Source of the DNA: Tillandsia leiboldiana | Lineage: Eukaryota > Streptophyta > Magnoliopsida > Poales > Bromeliaceae | Assembly (NCBI GenBank): GCA_029204045.2 | Contig: CM055064.1 | Location: 9,374,323 to 9,438,322, forward strand | Reading direction: 5' to 3' | Length of the DNA: 64,000 nt | Shown here: positions 42,397 through 52,780 of the stretch, in pieces | How positions within the stretch are numbered: the first letter of the stretch is position 1 | How the letters are laid out: every line of letters starts with the position of its first letter | The notes under the pieces: model-generated | What the model was told of the DNA's origin: nothing | The model's input: only the letters and a program-made list of their open reading frames with translations | Database searches by the model: none | Made by a program: the position numbers and the translations under genes

Positions 42397-44053
42397 CCGG
42401 TGGCTAGAGTTATTGAAGGATTATGATGTGAGCATCCTGTATCATCCCGGCAATGCTAATGTGGTGGCAGATGCTTTGAGTAGGAGGACAGTGCAGAGCT
42501 TGAGTTTGTTGATCACACAGCAGGCGCCGCCGGTTGAGCAGATGAGGCGATTGCAGATTGAGGTGGTATCCCATGGGGTCTCTGCTAGACTTATGTCTAT
42601 GGTCGTGCAGCCCACTCTATTGGACAGGATTAGAAAGAGACAGAGTGAGGACGCCGACTTGAAGAGGATTAGAGGACATATCTAGACTGATCAGATAGGG
42701 TATTTCTTATTGGATGCTTCGGGAGTATTGCGGTACAGGGACCGAGCATGTGTGCTTATGGATTCTGAGATCAGAGAGCAGATCATGAGGAAGGCCCATT
42801 ATACACCTTATACCATTCATCCCGGTGACACCAAAATGTATAAGGACCTCAAGGCACACTTCTGGTGGAATGGAATAAAGCGGGATATTGGGAGATTTGT
42901 GGTTCACTGTTTAACTTGTCAGCAAGTGAAGGCAGAGTACCGTGTTCCTGCTGGCAAGTTGCAAAGTCTCCCAATTCCTGAGTGGAAGTGGGGCCACATC
43001 ACTATGGACTTCGTCGTTGGATTGTCGAGGGCACAGAGCGGAGCAGACACTGTATGGGTAGTTGTGGATAGACTCACCAAGTCTGCTTACTTTCTACTTG
43101 TGCAGGTGACTTGGGCTTTGGAGCACCTTGCTCAGGTGTACCTGGACGAGGTGGTGAGGTTACACGGTGTACCCTCCTTGATCGTATCAAATAGAAACTC
43201 GAGGTTCGTCTTGCATTTCTAGAGGAGTTTACAAACAACCTTGGGGACACTGCTTCGATTTAGCACAGCATTCCTCCCATAGACCGATGGACAATCTGAG
43301 CGCACCATGCAGACCCTCGAGGATATATTGAGAGCGTGCGTCCTGGATTTTGGAGGAGGGTGGTATCGGCACTTAGGATCGGTTGAGTTTGCGTACAACA
43401 ACAGCTATCAAGCGAGCATTCAGATGGCTCCGTTTGAGGCATTGTATGGACGCAGGTGTCGATCGCCCTTATATTGGAGTGACGTGGGTGAGATGAGGAC
43501 TTTGGAACCTGATATACTGCATGAGGCAGAAGAAAAGGTCAGATTGGTACGGCGACATCTTGAGAACCCCCAGAGTCGACAGGGGAGCTATGCTGATACT
43601 CGACGGCGAGACTTAGAGTTTTAGGTTGGTGATCATGACTTCTTGAAAGTCTCACCTTCGAAGGGGGTCCGAAGATTTGGAGTTCGTGGGAAGCTCAGTC
43701 CTCGTTTCATTAGACACTTTGAGGTACTTGAGAGGATTGGCCCAGTGGCTTACAGAGTTGCACTTCCCGCGCGCCTTGTAGGAGTTCATGATGTTTTCCA
43801 TGTCTCAGCTTTGAGGAGATATGTTTATGACCCTTCGCACGTGATTGACTTCACTTAGTTTGAGATCGGTGAGGATATAGGGTACGAGGAGCGCCCGTTG
43901 CAGATTCTAGCTCGAGAGGTGAGAGAATTGCGCAACCGGACTATACCGTACATGAAGATTTTGTGGAGCAATCACGAGGAGCGAGAGGCTACTTGGGAGC
44001 TAGAGACGATGATGATGGATAACTATCCCTTCCTGTTCGAGAATTCTGGCTGA
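42397..44053 (+). pseudogene. Gyp-9 pol 3' half: RNase H end, integrase, chromodomain-like tail
   Basis: Begins mid-polyprotein at RWLELLKDYDVSILYHPGN, directly after the Gyp-8 insertion. Then comes the linker (VVADALSRR), the integrase zinc domain (H and H near 42800, CLTC at 42917) and the integrase core with first Asp in HITMDFVVGL. The second catalytic Asp block reads SNRNSRF, so the expected SDR Asp is Asn; the Glu block TDGQSERT is present. The GKLSPRFIRHFEVLERIGPV and HDVFHVSALRRYV tail follows, then a chromodomain-like end (EERPLQILAREVRELR...SNHEEREATWELE). It ends at 44053. Five in-frame TAG stops (about 42684, 43220, 43279, 43622 and 43857) interrupt it, with no frameshift seen. 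All fit C-to-T change at CHG sites. Confidence 0.9.
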
Positions 44054-44097
44054 GGTATGTTTGTTTCTATTTATTTTTATTTCGGGGATGAAACATT

Positions 44098-44114
44098 CCT
44101 TTAGTGAGGGAGGA
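44098..44114 (+). other. Polypurine tract (Gyp-9)
   Basis: Purine-rich TTTAGTGAGGGAGGA directly before the LTR start TGTGGTGTCCC. Confidence 0.8.
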
Positions 44115-44350
44115 TGTGGTGTCCCGAGGTCCCATGTGACTTGACTGGGTGGTCGGCAATGAGAAAATACCTATGTTTGGTGTACCGAATGCGTTGTGCA
44201 TCAAACGGATGTAAAAAATGGACTAAGTGTGCGAAAACGGTTAAAATCGGCTATATCCGGACTAAATGGGCCTACCGGGCACATTTTGGAAGCAGGACGG
44301 TCCACGGCCCAAGAGGCATGCACCGGGACCAGCGAACACGGGAGCTGCCA

Positions 44351-44432
44351 CGTGGCGCAGCGCGATTGGGGGGGGGGCACATGCGCCACGCCGCAATCTC
44401 CGCGGGCGCACCACGTGGCAGCGTGCCATTGG
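44351..44432 (+). promoter_or_regulatory. Two perfect CCAAT-N10-CACG modules (Gyp-9 U3)
   Basis: CGTG at 44351 with ATTGG at 44365, and CGTG at 44414 with ATTGG at 44428. A third copy (CGTG at 44502) has ATTAG at the same spacing. Confidence 0.75.
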
Positions 44433-44771
44433 TTGGGTGGCGGGTGCAGGATACCCAGCACAACGCGCGGCGCGTGCACCTCGCTGTGCACCCCGCTGCC
44501 ACGTGGCGTGCCCCGATTAGCGAGCGCCTACCACTGCGCGTGCGTGGGGCGCGCAGAGCGCGGGCGTGGGACGCGTGGTACCATCCCTCACTTCCAGGCG
44601 CTGCGCGAAGGCGGCTCAGATGCATGCCACACGCGTGGTGCCATCCCTCGCTTCCGGCCGCTGCGCGGAGGCGGCTCGGATGCACGCCACGCGTCCGAGC
44701 GCCACACTGTGCTGATCCGGGCACCCGGATCCGCAGCTCGAATCCAAAATTATTATTTTTTTTGGATTTTG

Positions 44772-44780
44772 GCTATAAAT
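44772..44780 (+). promoter_or_regulatory. TATA box (Gyp-9 LTR)
   Basis: GCTATAAAT in a TTTTGGCTATAAATATC context. Confidence 0.72.
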
Positions 44781-46146
44781 ATCTTTCCTTAGGGTTTATT
44801 TGCGAGATTTTTGAGCTGGTTTCTGGGGCACCCTTCGACAGGTAGTTTCTTCGTCGAGTCTTCTTCGCATTTTGGCATCCCGGAGGATTTTTAGATGTCG
44901 TTTCACATTTTTCCTCTCTGACTCCGCGAGCTTCGACGCTTCTCCGACGCCGACTGGTAGTTGAGGCCAGTTTAGTACTAGAGTTGGGGAGCCGTGGGTA
45001 GACGGTGATCCCGAGCCGTGGAGTTTTCGACTGATGTTGTTAGTGATGATCGAGGTTGTTGCTGATCTGATTGATCGTGGGTTTGCACTATAGCCTGCAA
45101 GAGCCATATTGAGCTCGATAGAGATGCGCGGATACTTTCCTCGGTGGGGTCACTCCCCTTTAGTGTCGCTCCGGAGCTGGGCCTGTTACTTTGCTACCGC
45201 GACTTATCGATGCAGTCCGCATGGGATGCCCTACGTAAATCCCATCGTCTTGTAGATGTGTGGTAGTAGGTGGGCGCAGGTTTGACTGGACCCTATGTGG
45301 TAGTCGGGATGATTGGGTTGATTGAGCATATCGAGTAGATACATATTTATCATCTAGATCATCCTTTGAGCATGATAGATAGAGGCATGATAGTTGTATA
45401 GTTATTTTCAGCTTTTATTTCCACCTTTACCATATTGTTATTTTTTGCCTCTAGTAGACTTAGTAGGCAGACTGTTGGTCTTGGAGACGGTACCCACTGA
45501 GAACTACTGTTGGATGTAGTTCTCATACCCGCTGCGGTGTTTTTCTTTCAGAGGTACTTGTTTTAGCTTCAGCTCGTTCCGAGGCTGCTGATCAAGGTAA
45601 GAACGTGGCCTAGTAGTTCCATTCCCTGCATTTTGGAGAGACTTAGTGTGATGACCCGGATCTCTGCGAAGGTCTTACGAAGTGAATTGTGGCTTCTGGA
45701 GGCCTTTGATGTGTGTTGGAGATGGTTGTGCGCAAATCAGACCTCATAATTGGACCCATCATGAAATTTGGATTAAGAATACCTATCCGGATGCCTTTGA
45801 AAAATTTTAAAAGTGGAATTTGGTAAAACGGACATCGGATTTGGACTCAGCGCGCGAAAACGATGAAAATGGACTATTTACTTGTATTTTTCGGAGCTCG
45901 GATGCTAAAACACGGATTTCGAGGCATTTGTTACTGTTCCGGCATGCTAGGGCAGCGCCGGCGGCGACGGACAGCGGCGGAGCGCGGTGGCGCGGGCGCG
46001 GGCAGGTCGGTCCACAGGTTTTCGCATGCACCGGGACCAGCCAACAAAGGGCATGCCATGTGTCGCGCGCTGATTAGCGGGTCAACGCACTCGCGACAGC
46101 GTGCGCCTCGCGCCGAGCGGGGCGCATGGTGGACCCCGCGGGGCCA

Positions 46147-46165
46147 CGTGTCTCCCGCTCATTGG
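46147..46165 (+). promoter_or_regulatory. CCAAT-N10-CACG module (Gyp-10)
   Basis: CGTG 46147-46150, ATTGG 46161-46165. A CGCG-core relative with the same spacing ends in ATTGG near 46252. Confidence 0.7.
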
Positions 46166-46390
46166 CGGGCGCAGTGACTCGGGCGGCCCGCCGTGAACCG
46201 CGGCCCCCGGTCCCCGCCGTGGACCGCGTCGCCACGCGGCGCGACGCGATTGGCGGGCGCGCGTGCGCCGGGCGCGCGGGGCGCGGAGCGAGCGACGTGG
46301 CGGACCGAGAGGGATTCGGGCGCGCACAGTAACGGGTCGGACCCAATTTCGGGCGCCCGAATCCGGTTTCCTCTCCTTTGGTGAGCTGGG

Positions 46391-46399
46391 CTATAAATA
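46391..46399 (+). promoter_or_regulatory. TATA box (Gyp-10 LTR)
   Basis: CTATAAATA, preceded by GGTGAGCTGGG. Confidence 0.75.
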
Positions 46400-48910
46400 G
46401 CCCATTTTGGCTTCTTTTTGAGGGCTTTCCCGACCTCCTCTGCGACTGAGCCCTCAAGAAACTTTGTTTCTCATCTTGTGCTACATCTATCGAGGAAGTT
46501 TCGGAATTTTTGGAGGGCACGGCATCGACGACTTCGGCGATTCGGCGCAGTGCGACGTTTCTTCTTCAGTGGCCCATTTTCGTTGTGTTTCGGTCCATGA
46601 GGCCCACAGAGCTACTCCGAAGGAATTTTTGGACGATTTTTGCGGCATCGGTTTCACGAGAGGTAGATCTACATTTTTCGTGTTTTCTACTCCTCTCGGT
46701 TTTGGGTTTTTATTGGGGCTTCTGGAACATATTTGAACCCCATTCCTGCTGGTGGTTTTTCTGGACAGTGGAGGCTTGTCGGATTTTTATCTCCGCGCTC
46801 AGGTATCGGATTGCGGCCTGTGAGGACTCGATTGACATCTACTCTTTGCGAGGATTCCCGTCGTATTTTTATTGGAATTTTTTGAGTTTATCACGCAGGT
46901 GGTATTTAAGCATTTTCTGGACTAATTTTTACAGCAGTGTATAATTGTGGGAAATGTTGCTTATCGTGATGTTTGGACTGTATCTTTGTACCCAGGAGGA
47001 GTTTTTGGGTGTTTTTGGGCCCGTTGGAATCATGGGAATCCTTGGATTGTTCCCGTTCAGTTTCAGCCTATTTAGATCTTGAATTGACGCGCGCTTCAGG
47101 TGGGCGGCTTCGTCTCCAAAATCGGTGGACTATTCATTAATTCTATCGTGTAGTAAATCATACATGATTGCTAGATGTGTTAGGAAGCATGTTAGATATA
47201 GAGAGGATGTTCTCGTGTTGTTTCATGATCATGTTGATGTATGCTTCCTATCTGCGTTAACTTAAGTACCACTATTGGAACTTGACCTAGCACCCGTCAT
47301 ATGTTGCATGTGTAACCAGCCTAGTAGAAAACCCTCACTTGGGCTAGATTCATTTATGCTCTAGACATCCACACTTCGTATTCTATTCCTGGACATAGTG
47401 TTTTTCCTTGCCCGGGTAGTGGGCCGAGTGGTCGAGATTTATTTTTAGTGTGGGATGCATGTTACACTCGTGCTTGGGGGCAGAGTGGAGTCTGGTAGAT
47501 GTAGCTGGTCTTATATCTATGGCGGGAGCCGTTTGGGTAAACGGTGGTCCCGGAATGTCGTGTTTCTCTGTTTTATGTGTCGCCACTGTGTTCGCAGCAG
47601 TGGTGTGTTAGTGATAGCAGGACCTTGAACCCAGAACCTTTTTGGACGCTCATGATTTTAGTCAACCAATATTTTTCTTCCAAACATCGAAGGGTCGCCG
47701 GAGTCTGTTCTTGTCTGATTGGACGAAGGCATTAGCCTTCGGGGTTTAGAAATAAAACTTTTTTTCCTAACTGTTTTCCCTAAAAGAACTAAAAATCATT
47801 AAAAATGGGTTTTCCTCAAATCAAGATGGTTTTACAAAAGGGACTACTTTTAGTCTTCACCCCGCGTGGGTTTGAGTGAAAAATGATTTTTAGTAATAAA
47901 TGTCACATTTTTTCTTGTAAACTACCACACTCGAGAGGATTCGAGTGGTCTGGGTTCTGAGGGCTGCCTTTTTTCTTTGGGTCGAGAACAACGAGAGGCT
48001 ATGCCTAGAGCCTGTTCTTGCTTGATTTGGGTTGTAGGTTCTAGTCTTTCGGGATTCCCGGACCCTTCATTGTCGTCGGCTGGGGAGTAAACCCAGCTAG
48101 TGAGTTTGCATGTTGAGTTGATGTCCTTTTCTGTGAGTCGTTTGGGTCGACGGCGATCCCGGCTGTGGAGTATCACCAGCCTGTGTGCTTAGCGCCACGA
48201 GTTGGTTGAGTTCGTTAGTGTCTCGAGATTCGTGTGAGCTGTTTAGCTGTAGTATTCAGACCCTTCTCGTGTTCTTTTTATTTTTTTTCCTTTGAATAAA
48301 ATTAGTTGTTTGGGGTTATTTACCGAGTTTTCGTGGGTGGAACTTTTGAGCTTGCGAGTATTTTTCTGTGGTAGAGCTCGGAAAACGGAGAACGACAAAG
48401 TGATCGGATCGGAAATCCGACTTACGTATTGCCCGGAATGGGGTTTTCTAGGTTTCGGCATCCGTAGTGTGCATCGAGATCCGAGCCAGCCATTACGGAA
48501 TGTTTCGGCGATCGGCACACTTTTCGAGGAGATTGGGATCTTTTACCTTTATACCGAATATGGGTTTTTCTTCACGTACAAATATAATATTTCGTTTTAA
48601 TTAATTTACTTTCTTCAAGAGCCAAAAACCCTAGTTCGGGGAGAGGGGAAAGAAAAAAGATCGGTTCTTCCATCTTTTCCGATCAACGTGCCGGAGGCGG
48701 GGAATGAGACATCACCGTCGACGGGGAGCGGATCCGGTATTCGCACTACCCGCGAGGAACGTCTTTAGGTCGTCTTCTCCGTTAGAGCAAGGTTTGCAGT
48801 TTACTTTTCATTTTCGTGTTTTTCGTTTTCGTGTTTTTCGGCCGTTGGGGTTTTTGGTGTTCGCGTCTTGTCGCCATGCGTCGCTAGGATGCCCTAGCTA
48901 CTACCGCGCC

Positions 48911-48998
48911 GCCGCCTTGCTGCTGCCGCGCCGCCGCCTTGCCGTTGCCGCGTCGCCGCCTTGCTGTTGCCGTGCCGCCGCCTTTCTGCTGCCGTGCG
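48911..48998. repeat. 22-bp minisatellite, four copies
   Basis: Four consecutive 22-bp units starting GCCGCCTTGCTGCTGCCG, with few substitutions. Confidence 0.85.
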
Positions 48999-49120
48999 GA
49001 GAGGGCACGCGCCGCCGCCTTGCTACTGCAGTGCGGACAGGGCACGCGCCATCACGTGCCGCTGTGAGCGGTGCCGCGCTGTTTGCGCGCCCGCGCGGGG
49101 AAGGTGCCCGCGCGGGGATG

Positions 49121-49330
49121 CAGGCCGCACCGCGTGCGCCGGGCTGCAGGCCGCGTCCCGCGCGGGACTACAGGCCGCGCCGCGCGCGAGACTTGCGGGG
49201 CGCGCCGCGCAAGGGGGCTACAGGCCGCGCCGCGCGCGGGACTTGCAGGGTGCGCCGCGTGTGGGGCTGCAGGCAGCGCCACGCGCGGGGTCTGCAGGTC
49301 ACGCCACGCGCGGGACCTGCTGGGTGCGCC
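49121..49330. repeat. 25-bp minisatellite, about eight copies
   Basis: Units of 24-25 bp built on CAGGCCGCGCCGCGCGCGGG, immediately upstream of the 93-bp array. Confidence 0.8.
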
Positions 49331-49350
49331 GCGCGCAGGGTTTCTGCTTC

Positions 49351-49733
49351 GCGCCGCTTGCGCCCGTGCGGGGGAAGTGCCGGCACAGGACTGTGCCGCG
49401 CCGCGCTGCTGCCTTGCCGCCGCACGTGCTGCACTGGGGCGCCGCGCCGCTTGTGCCCGTGCGGGGGAAGTGCCCGCGCAGGACTGCCTCGCGCCGCGCC
49501 GCTGCCTTGCTGCTGCGCGTGCTGCACTGGGGCGCCGCACCGCTTGAGCCCGTGCCGGGGAAGTACCCGCACAGGACTGTGTCGCGCCGCGCCGCTGCCT
49601 TGTCACCGCGCGTGTTGCACTTGGGTGCCGCGCCGCTTGCGCCCGTGCGGGGTAGGTGCCTGCGCAGGGCTGTGCCATGCCGCGCCGCTTGCGCCCGCAC
49701 GGGGGAGGTGCCCGCACGGGGCAATCACATGCG
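49351..49733. repeat. 93-bp tandem repeat, about 3.5-4 copies
   Basis: GCGCCGCTTG-type unit starts at 49351, 49444, 49537 and 49630: a spacing of 93 each time. A shortened unit begins at 49682. As 93 is divisible by three, all frames stay in register, which explains the overlapping long ORFs on both strands. Confidence 0.9.
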
Positions 49734-50775
49734 TCGTGCCGCCACACCGCGTTGTTGACTGCGCCGCGCCATGTTGGGTTGTAGCGTTTTCGGTCCTTTC
49801 TGGACAGAGGTTGGGTCTACTTTTTCGTGGGGCTTGGCGGTGTTACTTATGTGTTCTTTGGGGGACTTTCTAGGTCCGGTGGTCGTGCGAAAGCGCAGTA
49901 CAGTTTCAGGGGCTGCGGTCGACGTTCCCGGAGGTGGGTAACCGTTACTTCTTCATGCACGCTTGGTTGCAATCACATGATTTAGGTGTATGGTAATTAC
50001 GTTTTGATCCACGTTGTGAGTTGTTGACTAACCCCTATTATGCATCGGTTATTATCTTATTTGGAGCGACCGTGGGTTGCGAGATCCTATGACACATGTC
50101 GATGTTTCCTTTTTTATTCTCATGGCGCTTGCACGCACACCAGCGGTTTGGCCACCGCGTCGATGTACTTTTCCAGAGGAGTGGTATGCGGACCCGTGAA
50201 CCCCACGAGGTAACGTTAGTGGGGGCCCCTTGCGGCTATTTGCGGTGCTGCACTCGTGCAGTGGGGGGTTAAATGCACCAAGGTGAGAGCGGGGCAGTTG
50301 TTCTTGTGCCTAAGGTCCACAGACCGATTAGGCAGGTGTTCGGTACGGTTTTTACAGGGGAGTATGATTGATTGCATGAGGGGGAGTTGTGGATGCTCTA
50401 GAGTTTACTGTTTGACTTAATATCTGTACCTCTTGTTATCATACCTGTTTCTACGCTTTACCTTTACTCTTTGTGTCACTGACTTCCCACTATGTGACAG
50501 GTTCAATCAGGGGTGGGATCTGGGACGGCGGTGAGGCTACGACTAGAGGGATTTAGCTCTTCTGTGGCTGGTGACCTTTTTCCCTTTTTGCACTTGATTA
50601 TTTCGGTTAGTTAGTAGTGAGCATGTGATTTCCTTCATTGTGGATGATGTGGATGTTGGAATGGACTTGTGACTCGGTGATCAACCGTTTTTCTTTATAC
50701 TTCAGTTACGCTTTACGTACGGCCGTTTTTAAAATGAAAAAAGATTGCGAAATATGATTCTAAAAACTAAGTGTC

Positions 50776-50780
50776 GAGTG
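50776..50780. other. Target-site duplication of Cop-2, left copy
   Basis: GAGTG, repeated at 63415-63419, flanking the intact Cop-2. Confidence 0.88.
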
Positions 50781-52075
50781 TGTTGGGTTATATGTAATGT
50801 AGATCTAAATAGGGGAAAAAACACCTAGAGGGGGGTGAATAGGTGTAAACGTATAAACACTCAAAAATCGTTGCGATAAAAACCCAATGCGGAAATAAAA
50901 ATAACACGCAAGATTTTTACGTGGAAAACTCCATCACCGGAGTAAAAAACCACGGGACCAATAACACGGCAGAAATCCACTAGAATTAAAACACGTACAA
51001 GGTGATTTACCGTACACACTTACGACTCAACCTTTTCCATACGCTCCTAGAGGATCTTCTCCGCTCGCTCCGCGACGCTTCTCGAATCCACGATCTGCGC
51101 CCAACGCCGAATCCACGGCATCCAACGTCGAATCCACGACGTCCGACCGAATCCACGGTCTGCACCCAATAGCACCCTTCGAATCCACGAACGTGCCTCG
51201 CTCCGAATCCACGAGAGCGGTTGAACCTTGAATCCACAAGGACACGCGAATCCACGCGCCGATTTTTGGGAAATCGTTGTTTTTTGGGTGGTGATGATCC
51301 GCCGAATACTTAGATCGAAGATAGATCGGAAATACCATCTAAGTATTCATTAGTTTGATTCAACTCAAGATGTGAGTATGAAAACCTATAATCAAACTAA
51401 TCAATATAGATGAAGAAACATAGAGTATTCTCTAATGATTTCCTTTCTTCTCTATATGTGGATCTTAGGCCGTATGAAATGATATATGAAAATGACGGCT
51501 ATTTTCATTTCCGGCCTTATTTGGATTGACCCTAGAAAAAGAGTCATAGGGTCTATTTATAGGTTAGAAACATTTGGAAGGAGATAAGAATCAAAAACCT
51601 AACATTTCTGGAACTTTGACGGACGGCGATCCGGATCGGATTTGGGCGATCCGGATTGCAGTAGCAATAAAGACGGTTTCCAGAAAACAAACGTTCGGGA
51701 TCCGGATCGGAATGCCTGATCCGGATCGTTCATACATTTCAGAAAACTCAACGTTCGGGATCCGGATCGTGAGATGCTGCGATCCGGATTGAAGTAATGT
51801 ATGAAACAACAACCTTCGGGATCCGGATCGCTGGCTCTGATCCGGATCCTGAACATGTCCGAACACCAGTTTTTGATTTTTATGCAATTAAAAACTCTTC
51901 CAGGTGTTTCTACACTACAAGAAGTATTCGGATCACCAATAATCTTTAGTTAAACATACCTGATCCTTTTGAATTCTTCTTTCTTGAAATTGAGTTAAAT
52001 GATCCAACTTTCTTCACCTTCAATCTTCAAGACTTGAACCTTTCACGAAACTACGCCAACTCAAATTCCGTAACA
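50781..52075 (-). mobile_element. Cop-2 3' LTR, 1295 bp
   Basis: Minus strand TGTTACGG (52075) to CCCAACA (50781). It contains the GTGGATTCG array (about 51060-51255), a TATA box on the minus strand at 51553-51562 and the GATCCGGATC modules (51628-51851). Nearly identical to the Cop-2 5' LTR, so the insertion is young. Confidence 0.93.
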
Positions 52076-52090
52076 ATCTCCCCCTTTGGC
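52076..52090 (-). other. Polypurine tract (Cop-2)
   Basis: AAAGGGGGAGAT on the minus strand directly before the 3' LTR. Confidence 0.85.
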
Positions 52091-52780
52091 GGTTTTGTGA
52101 CAAAACACAAATCCACTAAAGAAAATTCAAAAAGATATTTTTGTTGCTATCACCATACAACAAAAATTTACAATGGAGATCCAAAAATTTAAAAACATGA
52201 GATAAACTCCTAAAACAGACTCTAGACTTAGACATCTGTACTCTCTGCACAAAGAAATCATTCTTGACAGAAAGAGATCGTTAGATACCTCAAGAATATT
52301 TAGCATTCAAAACCTAACAGAGATAGAGTTTATGCTCACCATGACATTGAGTAATTCAGATATGTAATAAGATCACAATCAAACATTGACATATCTTCTA
52401 AGCAATAAAATTCCAAATGTCATAACTTTGCTTTGTTAGTAATCAAACAACTTGTTAGTAATAATACATGTCCAAATAGTTAGTCGAATAGTTAGTAGGA
52501 ACATGCAACAAATCACAAGATAAAAACCAAAGTTGTGATACTTACCTTTCACCAAAGTCAAAGTTGAAATGATACTTACCTTGATGTTCACACATTTACA
52601 TCAATCATTGTTCAATCATTGTTCAAGTTCTCTCTAAACTCTCTCCCCCTTTTTGTCACAAACAAAGCCAAAATTACCAAAAATTTAGAGGAGAGTTAAA
52701 TAGATCAGAATAGGGAAACGTGAGTGCTGAATAATAACAAAAACGTAAAAACCTGCAAAAGAAAGATTAGAAACAAAAGT
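52091..52780. other. Non-coding stretch between ORF3 and the 3' LTR of Cop-2
   Basis: AT rich, no ORF. A second TCTCCCCCTTTTTGTC stretch at 52639 repeats the polypurine-tract-like sequence (minus strand GACAAAAAGGGGGAGA), possibly a duplicate tract. Confidence 0.6.

Larger units (their letters stand above)
44115..45646 (+). mobile_element. Gyp-9 3' LTR, cut by Gyp-10
   Basis: Starts TGTGGTGTCCCGAGG after the polypurine tract. It has a conserved GTGCGAAAACGGTTAAAAT block (44228), GC-rich U3, TATA at 44772-44780 and CTCCGGAGC in the leader (45169). It ends at 45646, where another LTR start TGTGATGACCC occurs. Confidence 0.87.
45647..48250 (+). mobile_element. Gyp-10: 5' part of a plus-strand LTR
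   Basis: Starts TGTGATGACCCGGATC, like LARD-1. It has GC-rich U3 with one perfect CCAAT-N10-CACG module (46147-46165), a TTTCGGGCGCCCGAAT palindrome (about 46350) and TATA (46391). The leader is related to Gyp-8 (inverted). Similarity to the other LTRs fades near 48250; the exact right border could not be fixed. No ORF of note. Confidence 0.75.
48251..50775 (+). other. Unk-1: region of uncertain origin, possibly another LTR, with GC-rich minisatellites
   Basis: No recognisable protein domain. A CCCTAGTTCGGGGAGAGGGG stretch (48630) looks like a plant leader. It is followed by an open frame of 389 codons (48704-49873) whose product is Ala/Arg/Cys/Gly low complexity and is dictated by the minisatellites. 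After 49880 the sequence is AT richer without ORFs. It continues beyond Cop-2 at 63420. A chromovirus-type LTR is my best guess, at low confidence; a host leader is the alternative. Confidence 0.4.

Noticed and set aside
49121..49733. CRISPR array
   Set aside because: The repeats are contiguous GC-rich minisatellites without spacers, in a plant retrotransposon context.
48704..49873. 389-codon ORF read as a host protein
   Set aside because: The product is low-complexity Ala/Arg/Cys/Gly dictated by 22-, 25- and 93-bp tandem repeats, with long frames open on both strands and no domain.
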